The notes under the pieces were generated by a model. That model worked only from the letters and a program-made list of their open reading frames with translations, did no database searches and was not told where the DNA came from. Shown one piece after another: positions 10,120-19,454 of a stretch of DNA of 64,000 bases. A program made the position numbers and the translations under genes. Numbering within the stretch: position 1 is the first letter of the stretch; each line of letters opens with the position of its first letter. The stretch comes from an uncultured Bacteroidales bacterium. Lineage in GTDB: Bacteria > Bacteroidota > Bacteroidia > Bacteroidales > UBA932. The DNA is taken from contig CAMJBH010000010.1 of the NCBI GenBank assembly GCA_946403855.1, positions 1 through 64,000 of the forward strand, given 5' to 3'.

Positions 10120-11040
10120 ATGGAAAAAGTTAAATGCCTCATAGTGGGAGGCGGTCCGGCCGGCTATACAGCCGCTATTTACGCAGCCCGCGCCGCTATA
10201 TCACCCGTATTGTACGAAGGGCTAGAACCCGGCGGACAGCTCACCACAACTACTGTGGTCGAAAACTTCCCCGGCTTCCCCAACGGAGTGGATGCAAACG
10301 CCCTGATGACAGACATCAGGAGCCAGGCCGTACGTCTGGGAGCAGACATCAGGAGAGGTTCCGTCAGTGCTGCAGACCTGTCTTCCAGGCCGTTCAAGAT
10401 CACAATTGACGGTCAGACCGAACTCGAAGCGGAGACACTCATCATAGCAACGGGAGCAACCGCCAAGTACCTCGGACTGCCTTCGGAGCAGAAATTCCGC
10501 GGACTCGGAGTATCCGCCTGCGCCACATGCGACGGCTTTTTCTACCGCCGCAAAGACGTGGCAGTGGTGGGCGGAGGCGACACCGCATGCGAAGAGGCCA
10601 CTTACCTCGCAGGTCTTTGCAACAAAGTGTATATGATTGTGCGCCGCGACGTCCTCAGGGCTTCCGCCGCCATGCAGGAACGGGTAGCCAATACCCCCAA
10701 CATAGAGATTCTGTGGAACTGCAACACCCGCGAAGTGCTGGGTGACTCATCAGGAGTCACCGGCGCAAGGCTGGAGCGCAAGGACGGAGAGGTTTTCGAC
10801 ATCAAAATAGACGGATTCTTCCTGGCAATAGGTCACCATCCCCAGTCAGATCTCTTTGCACGTTGGATCAAAACCGACGAAGCCGGATACATAATTACCG
10901 ACGGCCGCAGCAGCGCCACCAATGTGGAAGGCGTTTTTGCAGCCGGAGACGTGCAGGATCCCCATTACCGCCAGGCCATCACGGCGGCGGCTTCGGGGTG
11001 CCGGGCAGCGCTTGACGCAGAAAAATTCTTGAAACGATGA
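10120..11040 (+). CDS. trxB: Thioredoxin-disulfide reductase
   Basis: GGGPAGYTAAIYAARA, CATCDGFFYRRKDVAVVGGGDTA, GVFAAGDVQDPHYRQAITAAASG. Confidence 0.96.
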   Translation: MEKVKCLIVGGGPAGYTAAIYAARAAISPVLYEGLEPGGQLTTTTVVENFPGFPNGVDANALMTDIRSQAVRLGADIRRGSVSAADLSSRPFKITIDGQTELEAETLIIATGATAKYLGLPSEQKFRGLGVSACATCDGFFYRRKDVAVVGGGDTACEEATYLAGLCNKVYMIVRRDVLRASAAMQERVANTPNIEILWNCNTREVLGDSSGVTGARLERKDGEVFDIKIDGFFLAIGHHPQSDLFARWIKTDEAGYIITDGRSSATNVEGVFAAGDVQDPHYRQAITAAASGCRAALDAEKFLKR

Positions 11041-11831
11041 AGATCTCTAAGTGTATATTTTTTGTCTGCCTTGCTTTGGCGTTCTGTCTTTGTTCCTGCA
11101 AAAGCCAGTATGAGCTTCTGCTGGAAGGCAACGACAGCGATGCCAAGTATGCAGCAGCTTTCGACTATTTCAATCAGGGCAAGTACACAAAGGCCAGCCA
11201 GTTGTTCGAGTCGCTGTCGGTTATCACCAACGGCACTTCCCGCGACGACACGGTACAGTACTACTGGGGCTTGAGCAACTACAGGGCAAAGGACTACTAT
11301 ACCGCCGAGACAAACTTCGAGCGCTTCATGGAGAACTTCCCCAGGAGTCCTTTCGCCGAGTCTGCAGCATTCCTGCACCTTGACTGCCTGTACAGGGGCA
11401 CCCATCGCTACGAGCTGGACCAGACGCCCACCTACAGGACCATTACCGCTATCAGCGAGTACCTGATCAACCATCCCAACAGCGAATATCGCAGCGTTTG
11501 CGACAAAATGCTCGACGACCTCAACGAAAGGCTCGACCGCAAAGCATTCGAGAACGCCTATATTTATTACAAGATGGAGGACTACCTCGCCGCCAGGGTT
11601 GCCTTGCGCAATGTCCTTAAAGAAGACGCCGACAACCGTTACCGCGAAGATGTGCTCTACTACACCGCCATGGCATCTTATAAATATGCCAGCCTCAGCG
11701 TTGCGGCGAAGCAAAAAGAGCGTTTCCTGGTATTCTACGACGACTATTTCAACTACATAGGCGAGTACCCCGACACAGCCAGGAGCAAAGAACTTGAAAA
11801 ATTGTACAACAAAGCAAAAGAAAAATATTGA
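11037..11831 (+). CDS. bamD: Outer membrane assembly lipoprotein BamD-like
   Basis: Lipobox LCSCKSQYE; TPR-like repeats including YYTAETNFERFMENFPRSPFAESAAF. Confidence 0.88.
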   Translation: MKISKCIFFVCLALAFCLCSCKSQYELLLEGNDSDAKYAAAFDYFNQGKYTKASQLFESLSVITNGTSRDDTVQYYWGLSNYRAKDYYTAETNFERFMENFPRSPFAESAAFLHLDCLYRGTHRYELDQTPTYRTITAISEYLINHPNSEYRSVCDKMLDDLNERLDRKAFENAYIYYKMEDYLAARVALRNVLKEDADNRYREDVLYYTAMASYKYASLSVAAKQKERFLVFYDDYFNYIGEYPDTARSKELEKLYNKAKEKY

Positions 11832-11864
11832 AACCATCCCTGCAGATAGGTTCGTATTATTAAT

Positions 11865-12188
11865 ATGGAAAATAAAATACCCAACAACACTATCACGAGG
11901 GACATCAAGGACCTCGCAGCCCCCACGGGCAATATTTACGAGACTGTAGTAATCCTGGCACAGCGTGCCAACCAGATTGCCCTCGCAGAGAAGAAAGAGC
12001 TCAACAAGCGCCTGGAGGAATTCCGCAACGAGCGCGACACGATGGAAGAAACCTTCGAGAACAAAGAGCAGATAGAAATATCCAAGTACTTTGAGCGCCA
12101 GCCCAAGCCCAGCCTTGTAGCCATCTCAGAATTCGAGGACGGCGAACTGTCGTTCCGCTTTGCAAAAGCCGACGGAAAGGCAGAATAA
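11865..12188 (+). CDS. RNA polymerase omega/Rpb6-like subunit
   Basis: GNIYETVVILAQRANQIALAEKKELNKRLEEF; position between bamD and recN. Confidence 0.75.
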   Translation: MENKIPNNTITRDIKDLAAPTGNIYETVVILAQRANQIALAEKKELNKRLEEFRNERDTMEETFENKEQIEISKYFERQPKPSLVAISEFEDGELSFRFAKADGKAE

Positions 12189-12199
12189 TCGGAGTCGCC

Positions 12200-13813
12200 A
12201 TGCTCCGCAGCCTTCACATACGAAACTACATTCTCATAGACTCTCTGGACATTAATTTTCCGGAGGGCCTTGTGATTATTACCGGTCAGACCGGCGCGGG
12301 CAAGTCAATCCTGCTTGGCGCCCTGGGTCTTCTGGCCGGCGATAAGGCCGACCCGTCGTTGATCAGCGAAGGGGCCGAAAGTTGCGTAGTTGAAGGAGAG
12401 TTCGACACCCCGGACGGCCTGCGCATCATCAGGAGGGTCATATACTCTTCAGGACGCTCGCGCAGTTTCATAGACGACTGCCCAGCCCAGGTGCAGGAAC
12501 TTGCCGCGCTCAGCGAAACTCTTTTCGACATTCATTCCCAGCACCGCAGCCTGCTGCTTACAGACAGCGCATTTCAGCTGTCTCTGCTCGACCATTACGC
12601 CGGCAACGACAGCCTGCTCGAAGAGTGCGGGAAAGTATGGCGCGAACTGGGTGCCAGCCGCAGGGAGCTCTTGCAAGCGCAAGAAGAACTGAGGCGGAAC
12701 AAGGCCGAAGCGGACTACAACGAAGCCCAGTTCAGCGAACTTGACGCGGCCCGCCTGCGCACAGGAGAGCTTCAGGAACTCGAAGAAGATCAGCAGGCCC
12801 TGGCCAATGCCGAAGAGATAAGGGAGAGCCTCACACGTGCCCTTGGCTGCTTCAGCCCGGCCGAGCAGCAGGGAGTAGCCGAAAGCCTGAAGGAAGCACG
12901 GCGCTCCATTGAGCACGCCGGACGCTACCTGAACGGCATGAAGGAACTTGGAGACAGGCTCGAGTCGGCCAGAATAGAGCTGGAAGACATTTTTTCCGAG
13001 GTGGAATCTTATGCCGAACGCACCGACGTGTCCGGCGAAAGGCTCGCAGCGGTGGAAGAAAGGCTCTCACTGCTATACCGCCTGCTCCACAAGCACGGGT
13101 GCAACGATATAGAAGGGCTGATCGAGGCCAAGGACAGATTCGCGAAAGCCGTGAACGGCACAGAAGAACTTGAAGAGCGCTGCGAGGCCGTATCAAGCAG
13201 AATCAAATCGCTTGAAAGCGAATACTCCGACATATGCTCCAGGCTTCACAAAGCCCGGGAACAGGCTGCCGGTTCATTCGCTTCCGCCGTCGAGGGTCAT
13301 CTTCACTTTCTCGAACTTGAGCGCTCCAGCTTCGTGGTGGAGCTGCAGCCCGGGCAGGCAGGTCCCGTCGGCACCGACTCCGTGCGTTTTCTGTTCTCTT
13401 CCGACGGCACCCGTCCCACGGACGTCGCAAAATGCGCTTCGGGCGGAGAGATTTCTCGCATCATGCTGAGCCTCAAGGCGATGATGGCCAAATTCAAGGG
13501 CATGCCGACGTTGATTTTCGACGAAATCGACAGCGGAGTGTCCGGAAGCGTGGCCGACAAGATGGGACAGATGATATGCGAAATGGGCACCACCATGCAA
13601 GTGTTTTCCATCACCCACCTGCCGCAGGTAGCTGCCAAGGGAAATGCCCACTACCTCGTGAGCAAGCAGTACAAGCCTGAGTCGGGCCGCAGCAGCACCG
13701 GTGTATCGCTTCTTGAAGGCGAAGACCGCGTACTGGAAATCGCCCGTCTGCTCAGCGGCGAGAACATCAGCCCCGAGGCCATAGCAAATGCCAGAGCCCT
13801 GATGAAAAACTGA
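12200..13813 (+). CDS. recN: DNA repair protein RecN
   Basis: IITGQTGAGKSILLGALGLL; FDIHSQHRSL; ASGGEISRIMLSLKAM; FDEIDSGVSG. Confidence 0.96.
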   Translation: MLRSLHIRNYILIDSLDINFPEGLVIITGQTGAGKSILLGALGLLAGDKADPSLISEGAESCVVEGEFDTPDGLRIIRRVIYSSGRSRSFIDDCPAQVQELAALSETLFDIHSQHRSLLLTDSAFQLSLLDHYAGNDSLLEECGKVWRELGASRRELLQAQEELRRNKAEADYNEAQFSELDAARLRTGELQELEEDQQALANAEEIRESLTRALGCFSPAEQQGVAESLKEARRSIEHAGRYLNGMKELGDRLESARIELEDIFSEVESYAERTDVSGERLAAVEERLSLLYRLLHKHGCNDIEGLIEAKDRFAKAVNGTEELEERCEAVSSRIKSLESEYSDICSRLHKAREQAAGSFASAVEGHLHFLELERSSFVVELQPGQAGPVGTDSVRFLFSSDGTRPTDVAKCASGGEISRIMLSLKAMMAKFKGMPTLIFDEIDSGVSGSVADKMGQMICEMGTTMQVFSITHLPQVAAKGNAHYLVSKQYKPESGRSSTGVSLLEGEDRVLEIARLLSGENISPEAIANARALMKN

Positions 13814-13819
13814 CGCCCT

Positions 13820-14269
13820 ATGCCCAGGATTATCAAAAAAAACATCCGAAGCGAAGAAGCGTTCTGCCGGAAACTGAAGTCGATCAAACTCCGGGTCACG
13901 CCTCAGCGGCTGGCTGTGCACAGGGTCATGATGGAACTCGTACATGCAAGCGCCGACATGGTACTGGAGAGCCTCAAGGACGAAGACGGTATAACCGCAG
14001 CCAGTATTTACAACATACTCTCCGACTTTGCCGACAAAGGCATCTACGGAAGGCGCTTCAGTCCCGACAGAAAGATGTACTTCGACGTGGATCCGGGCAA
14101 ACACGCCCATTTGTATGATGCACGCAACAATGTATTTCTGGACTTCGAAGACGGAGACCTTATCCCGCTGGTAGAGTCCGGCCTCAAGGGAAAGCGTTTC
14201 CGCGGCTACAAAATGGACAATATTGAATTGCAGATTATTTGCCACCCGACAAGAAAAAAAAAGATATGA
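13820..14269 (+). CDS. Fur-family transcriptional regulator
   Basis: KLRVTPQRLAVHRVMMEL, ITAASIYNILSDFADKGI, KHAHLYDARNNVFLDF. Confidence 0.82.
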   Translation: MPRIIKKNIRSEEAFCRKLKSIKLRVTPQRLAVHRVMMELVHASADMVLESLKDEDGITAASIYNILSDFADKGIYGRRFSPDRKMYFDVDPGKHAHLYDARNNVFLDFEDGDLIPLVESGLKGKRFRGYKMDNIELQIICHPTRKKKI

Positions 14270-14931
14270 AAATCAGATATTTTATGCTGGCAGCCCTGCT
14301 GCCTCTGCTGTTCGCCTGTACAAACAAGGTGGACCCTATACTTTACCGCATCGCACAAATGGGCTTCGTGCAGAAAGACGGTTCTTTCCTTGGCGACGAC
14401 GGACGGACATACGTATTCAGCAATGTTGGAACAGATGTCGAATGGGACAACGTGGAGCGTCTCATGGCTGTGTTCGACGTGACAGCGTCAATAGACGGCG
14501 AAGACAAATACTCGGCCAACCTCTTAGACTACCAGGCGCCCCTGTACAAAAAGCCTTTTGCCGGCAACAGCCAGGAACTGATCGACTCACTGGGCACCGC
14601 TCCCCTGAAAGTGAATGATATATGGTTCTCGGGCGGCTGCCTCAACATGCTCAACACGCTCACTTTCAACAATGCAGACAGCAAGCATTCCGTCGATCTG
14701 CTCATCAAGGCATATCCTCCCGCATCGGACACCCTGAAAATGGTCCTCATGCACAATGCCGGAGGCGACCTGGTCGATGAATACGCAGAAGAGATGATCG
14801 GGAACAGCTATTCTTTCTACTCTTCCTTCCCTCTGAAGGACTATTTGCCCGCCGAAGGTGAATTGGTCCTTTCGCTTGAATGGAGATGGAAGGGAGAGAC
14901 CCAAACGATTGATTCAAAGGTAAAGTTCTGA
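14266..14931 (+). CDS. NigD-like lipoprotein
   Basis: Lipobox LPLLFACTNK; OB-like region then beta-sandwich; ATGA overlap with upstream gene. Confidence 0.5.
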   Translation: MKIRYFMLAALLPLLFACTNKVDPILYRIAQMGFVQKDGSFLGDDGRTYVFSNVGTDVEWDNVERLMAVFDVTASIDGEDKYSANLLDYQAPLYKKPFAGNSQELIDSLGTAPLKVNDIWFSGGCLNMLNTLTFNNADSKHSVDLLIKAYPPASDTLKMVLMHNAGGDLVDEYAEEMIGNSYSFYSSFPLKDYLPAEGELVLSLEWRWKGETQTIDSKVKF

Positions 14932-14935
14932 ACAA

Positions 14936-16348
14936 ATGGATAAAGCGACAGTCAAAAAGTACAACTACTGGCAGTGGCGCACGCTTATCATCCTCATGAT
15001 AGGCTATGCTCTTTTTTATTTTGTAAGAAAGAACTTCAGTATCGCCATGCCGGCATTGGAGGCCGAACTCGGACTGAGCAAGACCCAGCTTGGTATATTC
15101 CTTACTCTCAACGGAGTAATCTACGGAGTGTCACGCTTCATCAACGGCATGCTGGCCGACCGGTTCAGCCGCAAACGCATGATGGCTCTCGGACTTTTGC
15201 TGTCTGCCATAGTAAACATCGCCATAGGCTTCATACCTGCGGTCAACAGTTTCTTCAACGTTCTTGACGCATCCGGTAAAGCCACCATAGGTTTCGTGTA
15301 CATTCTTGGCTCGCTTTGGCTCATCAACGGCTACCTGCAGGGCATGGGATACCCTCCTTGCTCAAGCCTCATGGCCCACTGGATCAAGCCTTCCGAGCTT
15401 GCCACCAAGCAATCCATCTGGAACGCTTCTCACTCTATAGGCGCCGGCCTGCTTGCACTCATGGTCGGAGCCATCCTGGGCAGCTTCGGGAATTCGGCAT
15501 GGCAGTGGTGCTTCTGGGCACCGGCTATTCTCGCCATATTCGGCGCCGCGCTCATTTTCTTCGGACTTAAAGACACTCCCGCTTCGGTCGGTCTGCCTAA
15601 CCCCGAGGACATGGACGCTCACCACGAGAGCAACGCTCCCGCGGAACAAGAAGATCCGGCATTCACCAAACTCGCCTACAAGAAGTTCGTAAGCAAGATG
15701 GCGTTCGGCAACCCTATAATCTGGATAATCGCCATTGCCGACTTTTTCGTGTACGTCATACGTTTTACAATACTTGACTGGGGCTCCACCATTCTGGTGC
15801 AGGACAAAGGGCTGGACATTACCCTGGCAGCGTCTATCGTCGGCGCCTGCGAAATCGTGGGAGGAATAGTGGGCATGCTCTTCGCAGGTTGGGCCACAGA
15901 CAAATTCTTCCACAGCAAAGCCCAGTGCACCAGCGCAATATGCACCATCATGGCAGTAGTCTGCCTGTTCATTTTCTGGCAGGTGAAAGACATTCCATGG
16001 CTGTTCATAGCCATGCTGATAATGTCGGCATTCTTCATCTACGGACCTCAGGCCCTGCTGGGCATCGCAGCCTCCAACCAGGCCACCAAGAGGGCCGCGG
16101 CCACAGCCAACGGCATAGTAGGCATAGTATGCTACCTTAGCCCTATCGTGTCGGGAGCCGTGTTCGGCCTCATTGCCGACAATCCCGCAATGGGCTGGGA
16201 CGGTGTTTACATTGCCGCCATCGCCATGGGCATCGTGGGAGCCATTCTGCTTGCTCTGCTTTGGAACAAACCTGCAGACGGTTACGCCAAAGCTGAGAAA
16301 CTGCTAGAAGAAGTCCGGGCGGAGTACGAGGCCGGCAAGGTGAAGTAA
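14936..16348 (+). CDS. glpT: MFS transporter, glycerol-3-phosphate transporter (GlpT)-like
   Basis: YALFYFVRKNFSIAMPALEAELGLSKTQLG; NGYLQGMGYPPCSSLMAHWI; about 12 TM helices. Confidence 0.85.
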   Translation: MDKATVKKYNYWQWRTLIILMIGYALFYFVRKNFSIAMPALEAELGLSKTQLGIFLTLNGVIYGVSRFINGMLADRFSRKRMMALGLLLSAIVNIAIGFIPAVNSFFNVLDASGKATIGFVYILGSLWLINGYLQGMGYPPCSSLMAHWIKPSELATKQSIWNASHSIGAGLLALMVGAILGSFGNSAWQWCFWAPAILAIFGAALIFFGLKDTPASVGLPNPEDMDAHHESNAPAEQEDPAFTKLAYKKFVSKMAFGNPIIWIIAIADFFVYVIRFTILDWGSTILVQDKGLDITLAASIVGACEIVGGIVGMLFAGWATDKFFHSKAQCTSAICTIMAVVCLFIFWQVKDIPWLFIAMLIMSAFFIYGPQALLGIAASNQATKRAAATANGIVGIVCYLSPIVSGAVFGLIADNPAMGWDGVYIAAIAMGIVGAILLALLWNKPADGYAKAEKLLEEVRAEYEAGKVK

Positions 16349-16365
16349 ATTCTCGAACTTTTGAT

Positions 16366-16373
16366 TATCTTTG
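16366..16373 (+). promoter_or_regulatory. -7-like box (TATCTTTG)
   Basis: Matches TAnnTTTG; 8 nt before ATG at 16381. Confidence 0.4.
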
Positions 16374-16380
16374 CATTCAT

Positions 16381-16848
16381 ATGAAAAGAGTTGTTAAACT
16401 GTTTGCCATTGCGTTGCTTGTCCTCATGGCGAGCTCTTGCACCAAGTCGCTCAAAGATATAAAGATCACTTCGTGCAAGGTCACTTCCATATCGCCCCGG
16501 GGCCTGGCGGCTTTCGACGCTACAGTAGATCTGGGCGTGGACAATCCTTCGGTACAGTTTGCCCTCAGCAAGATGAATGCTGTGGTCAAGATGGACGGCA
16601 CCCCGTGCCTCTACCTTACTGCGGACGACGTGACGGTGGCCCCGCGCACAGAGCAGGTTTATGCGCTCATTCTCCACGGCACCATGGACGAAGGCTTCAA
16701 CCCCTTCTCGCTGCTGACGCTTATCAACAGCCCCGGCCTGGAGCCTGTGACCATCGATGTTTCGTATCACGGAGCGCTCAAGAGCGGTTTAGGCAAGGAC
16801 TTTGAATATAAAGATTTACCCCTTAAAGATTTATTGAGCGGCATATGA
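16381..16848 (+). CDS. LEA14-like lipoprotein
   Basis: Lipobox LMASSCTKS; SPRGLAAFDATVDLGVDNPS. Confidence 0.65.
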   Translation: MKRVVKLFAIALLVLMASSCTKSLKDIKITSCKVTSISPRGLAAFDATVDLGVDNPSVQFALSKMNAVVKMDGTPCLYLTADDVTVAPRTEQVYALILHGTMDEGFNPFSLLTLINSPGLEPVTIDVSYHGALKSGLGKDFEYKDLPLKDLLSGI

Positions 16849-17282
16849 AAAGGTTGATTCTGGTTTTAATCCTTCCACTGCTCGGCTGCCTGTGCCTTAA
16901 CGCTCAGGAAGTCAAGGACAGCAGTGCCGTGAGCGATGTCTTCGACCTGCTTTCGGAGAAAGTCAGCGTCAAGCAGAGCCCAGAGATTCGTTCTGCCATG
17001 GCCGCGCATATCGACCGGAACGCACGCAAGGCGGCGTCGGGCCTCTCCGACCAGACTTTCCGCATCCGCATCTATTTCGACAGCGGCCAGAGCGCCCGTG
17101 CCGGGTCCGAAGCTGCTGCCGCGCGCTTCCGCTCACTTCATCCGGGAGTGCCGGTGACACGCTCGTTCACCGATCCGTTCTTCAAGGTGACGGTTGGCAA
17201 TTACGCCACCAAAGCTGATGCCGCGACAGCTCTCAAAAGCATACAGCAGGAATTTCCTACAGCTTTCATAGTAAGGAACTAA
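16845..17282 (+). CDS. SPOR-domain-like exported protein
   Basis: Signal peptide; FRIRIYFDSGQSAR...VTRSFTDPFFKVTVGNYATKADAATALKSIQQEFPTAFIV. Confidence 0.65.
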   Translation: MKRLILVLILPLLGCLCLNAQEVKDSSAVSDVFDLLSEKVSVKQSPEIRSAMAAHIDRNARKAASGLSDQTFRIRIYFDSGQSARAGSEAAAARFRSLHPGVPVTRSFTDPFFKVTVGNYATKADAATALKSIQQEFPTAFIVRN

Positions 17283-18685
17283 TGCTCAAGACAGGACTCG
17301 AACTCAAGCAGCAACAACGGCTTTCGCCTCTCCAGATACAGACTATCAAGCTCATCCAGATGCCTATTCAGGAGTTGGAGCAGAAGGTGCGTGCCGAGCT
17401 GGAAAGCAATCCGGTTCTGGACGACGAACCCGACCCCAACAGTCCCAGCGAGACGAAGGACGTATCCATAGACGCAATCAAAGAAGACGGGGACATTCCC
17501 GCATACAAGCTCAAGGTAAACAACTGGGGCAAAGATCCCCGGCCGGAGTATAACACTTTTTCGGTCAAAGAAGGCTTTACCCAGAGCCTGCAGAGGCAGC
17601 TGGGGTTCAGGAATCTGACCCCGCGCCAGCAGGAAATAGGATCTTTCATTATCGGCAGCCTCGACGACGACGGTTATCTCAGGCGCGATATAGACACCCT
17701 CGTGGACGACCTTGCTTTCCGGGCGAATCTGGAAACGAACCCTTACGAAGTGGAGCAGATGCTCAAGGTCATTCAGGAATTCGAGCCGGTCGGAGTCGGA
17801 GCCAGGAACCTGCAGGAATGCCTGCTGATACAGCTCCGCAATCTCAAGCCGTCTCCGGAGGTGAATACCGCAATCCGCATTGTGGATGAGTGCTTTCAGG
17901 ATTTCTCCAACAAGCATTTTCAGAAAATATGTTCCAAGCTGGATATTTCCGAAGACCAGCTCAAGGCGGCTTTTGCAAAAATCGTCAAGTTGAATCCCTC
18001 TCCCGGGGGCCAGGTGGACGATTCGTATGATGATCAGTCACAGCAGATTGTTCCGGACTTTATCCTCGACGAACATGACGGCGTGCTGGATTTTACCATG
18101 CCCCGCTTCAATGTTCCGGAAATCAGGGTGAACAAGAAATATGCAGATTTGCTCCTCGATGCCAAAGGCTCTTCCGAAAGGGCACAGAAGGAGGCCGCCG
18201 CTTTCGTCAAGCAGAAACTGGACTCTGCCAAGTGGTTCGTGGAAGCTCTCAAGCAGAGGCAGAATACGCTCAGCAAGACCATGAGAGCCATACTCGATTA
18301 CCAGTACGACTATTTCCTGGACGGCGATGAGAGTAACCTCAAGCCAATGGTTCTCAAGGATATAGCAGAGAAGACCGGCTTCGATATCTCAACCATAAGC
18401 CGTGTGGTCAACAGCAAGTTCATCGAGACCCATTTCGGAATATTCCCTCTTAAGTACTTCTTCTCCGAAGGCATGGAGAACAGCGAAGGCGAGGAAGTTT
18501 CGACCCGCGAGCTCAAGAAGGTGCTTCAGGAATGCGTTGACGCAGAAGACAAAAAGAAGCCTCTCACCGATGAGCAGCTTGTCGTGGAGATGTCCAAGCG
18601 CGGCTACAATGTGGCCCGCCGCACCATAGCCAAATACCGCAGCCAGCTCGGTATTCCGCTCGCCCGCTGGCGCAAAGAAATTTAG
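17282..18685 (+). CDS. rpoN: RNA polymerase sigma-54 factor
   Basis: LKQQQRLSPLQIQTIKLIQMPIQELEQKV; C-terminal RpoN box ARRTIAKYR. Confidence 0.97.
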   Translation: MLKTGLELKQQQRLSPLQIQTIKLIQMPIQELEQKVRAELESNPVLDDEPDPNSPSETKDVSIDAIKEDGDIPAYKLKVNNWGKDPRPEYNTFSVKEGFTQSLQRQLGFRNLTPRQQEIGSFIIGSLDDDGYLRRDIDTLVDDLAFRANLETNPYEVEQMLKVIQEFEPVGVGARNLQECLLIQLRNLKPSPEVNTAIRIVDECFQDFSNKHFQKICSKLDISEDQLKAAFAKIVKLNPSPGGQVDDSYDDQSQQIVPDFILDEHDGVLDFTMPRFNVPEIRVNKKYADLLLDAKGSSERAQKEAAAFVKQKLDSAKWFVEALKQRQNTLSKTMRAILDYQYDYFLDGDESNLKPMVLKDIAEKTGFDISTISRVVNSKFIETHFGIFPLKYFFSEGMENSEGEEVSTRELKKVLQECVDAEDKKKPLTDEQLVVEMSKRGYNVARRTIAKYRSQLGIPLARWRKEI

Positions 18686-18706
18686 CTCTAAACAGCTTTC
18701 TGCAAG

Positions 18707-18735
18707 AGGATGACCGTGTGGTCATCCTTTTTTTT
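18707..18735 (+). terminator. Rho-independent terminator of rpoN
   Basis: GGATGACC gtgt GGTCATCC followed by T8. Confidence 0.88.
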
Positions 18736-18740
18736 GTGAC

Positions 18741-18887
18741 TGTCCGGCTCCGGGTGCAGGGTGTCTCCTCCGGAGCCCGTGGCCGCCCGTGGCCACGTGA
18801 ACGGGAGGGGCCCGCAAGCGAAGCGCAGTGGGAGGGATGAGCAAAGCGAAGGCATCCGGGGAGATACCCTGCACCCGGAGGCGGACA
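18741..18887. repeat. Long imperfect inverted repeat between rpoN and mraZ
   Basis: TGTCCGGCTCCGGGTGCAGGGTGTCTCC...GGAGATACCCTGCACCCGGAGGCGGACA outer arms. Confidence 0.8.
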
Positions 18888-18963
18888 GACATCTTTTTTG
18901 GAAGATTGTTGATAACTTGTGGAAAATTTTGTAACAAAATGTAATAAAGTGGAAAATTTTTCA

Positions 18964-18971
18964 TATCTTTG
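18964..18971 (+). promoter_or_regulatory. -7-like box (TATCTTTG) upstream of mraZ
   Basis: Matches TAnnTTTG in an AT-rich leader; ATG at 18993. Confidence 0.45.
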
Positions 18972-18992
18972 TAGCTGCGTATAAGAAATATT

Positions 18993-19442
18993 ATGGTCAC
19001 ATTTATCGGCACATACTCCGCAAAGGTTGACGACAAGGGGCGCATGGTGCTCCCTGCCGCCATCCGCAGAGTAATGCCGGTAGGTGGAGATATGAGGTTC
19101 GTAATCAAAAAAGGCATCTTCTCCTCCTGCCTGGAAATGTCCACCTACGATGCGTGGTCTGCCGAGGCGGAAGACACCAAAGCCAAACTGGACCCATTCA
19201 AAGAAGAACACGAAATCTTCTGGAGGGAGTACATGAGAGGCATAGAGGTGGTGGAGCCCGATGCTAAACTTGGGCGCATATCCATTCCCCGTACTTTTCT
19301 TGACGCAATCGGTGTAACCAAGGAAGTGGTTTTCCTGGGCATTGGCAGCAAGATGGAGATTTGGGCGAAGGATGCTTTCGAGCGCTCCCGCATTTCTCAC
19401 GACGAATACGTAGCCATTGCCAGAAGCCTCTCCCGCCAGTAG
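18993..19442 (+). CDS. mraZ: Transcriptional regulator MraZ
   Basis: FIGTYSAKVDDKGRMVLPAAIRR; first gene of the dcw cluster. Confidence 0.95.
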   Translation: MVTFIGTYSAKVDDKGRMVLPAAIRRVMPVGGDMRFVIKKGIFSSCLEMSTYDAWSAEAEDTKAKLDPFKEEHEIFWREYMRGIEVVEPDAKLGRISIPRTFLDAIGVTKEVVFLGIGSKMEIWAKDAFERSRISHDEYVAIARSLSRQ

Positions 19443-19454
19443 GAGCAGGAGGCA

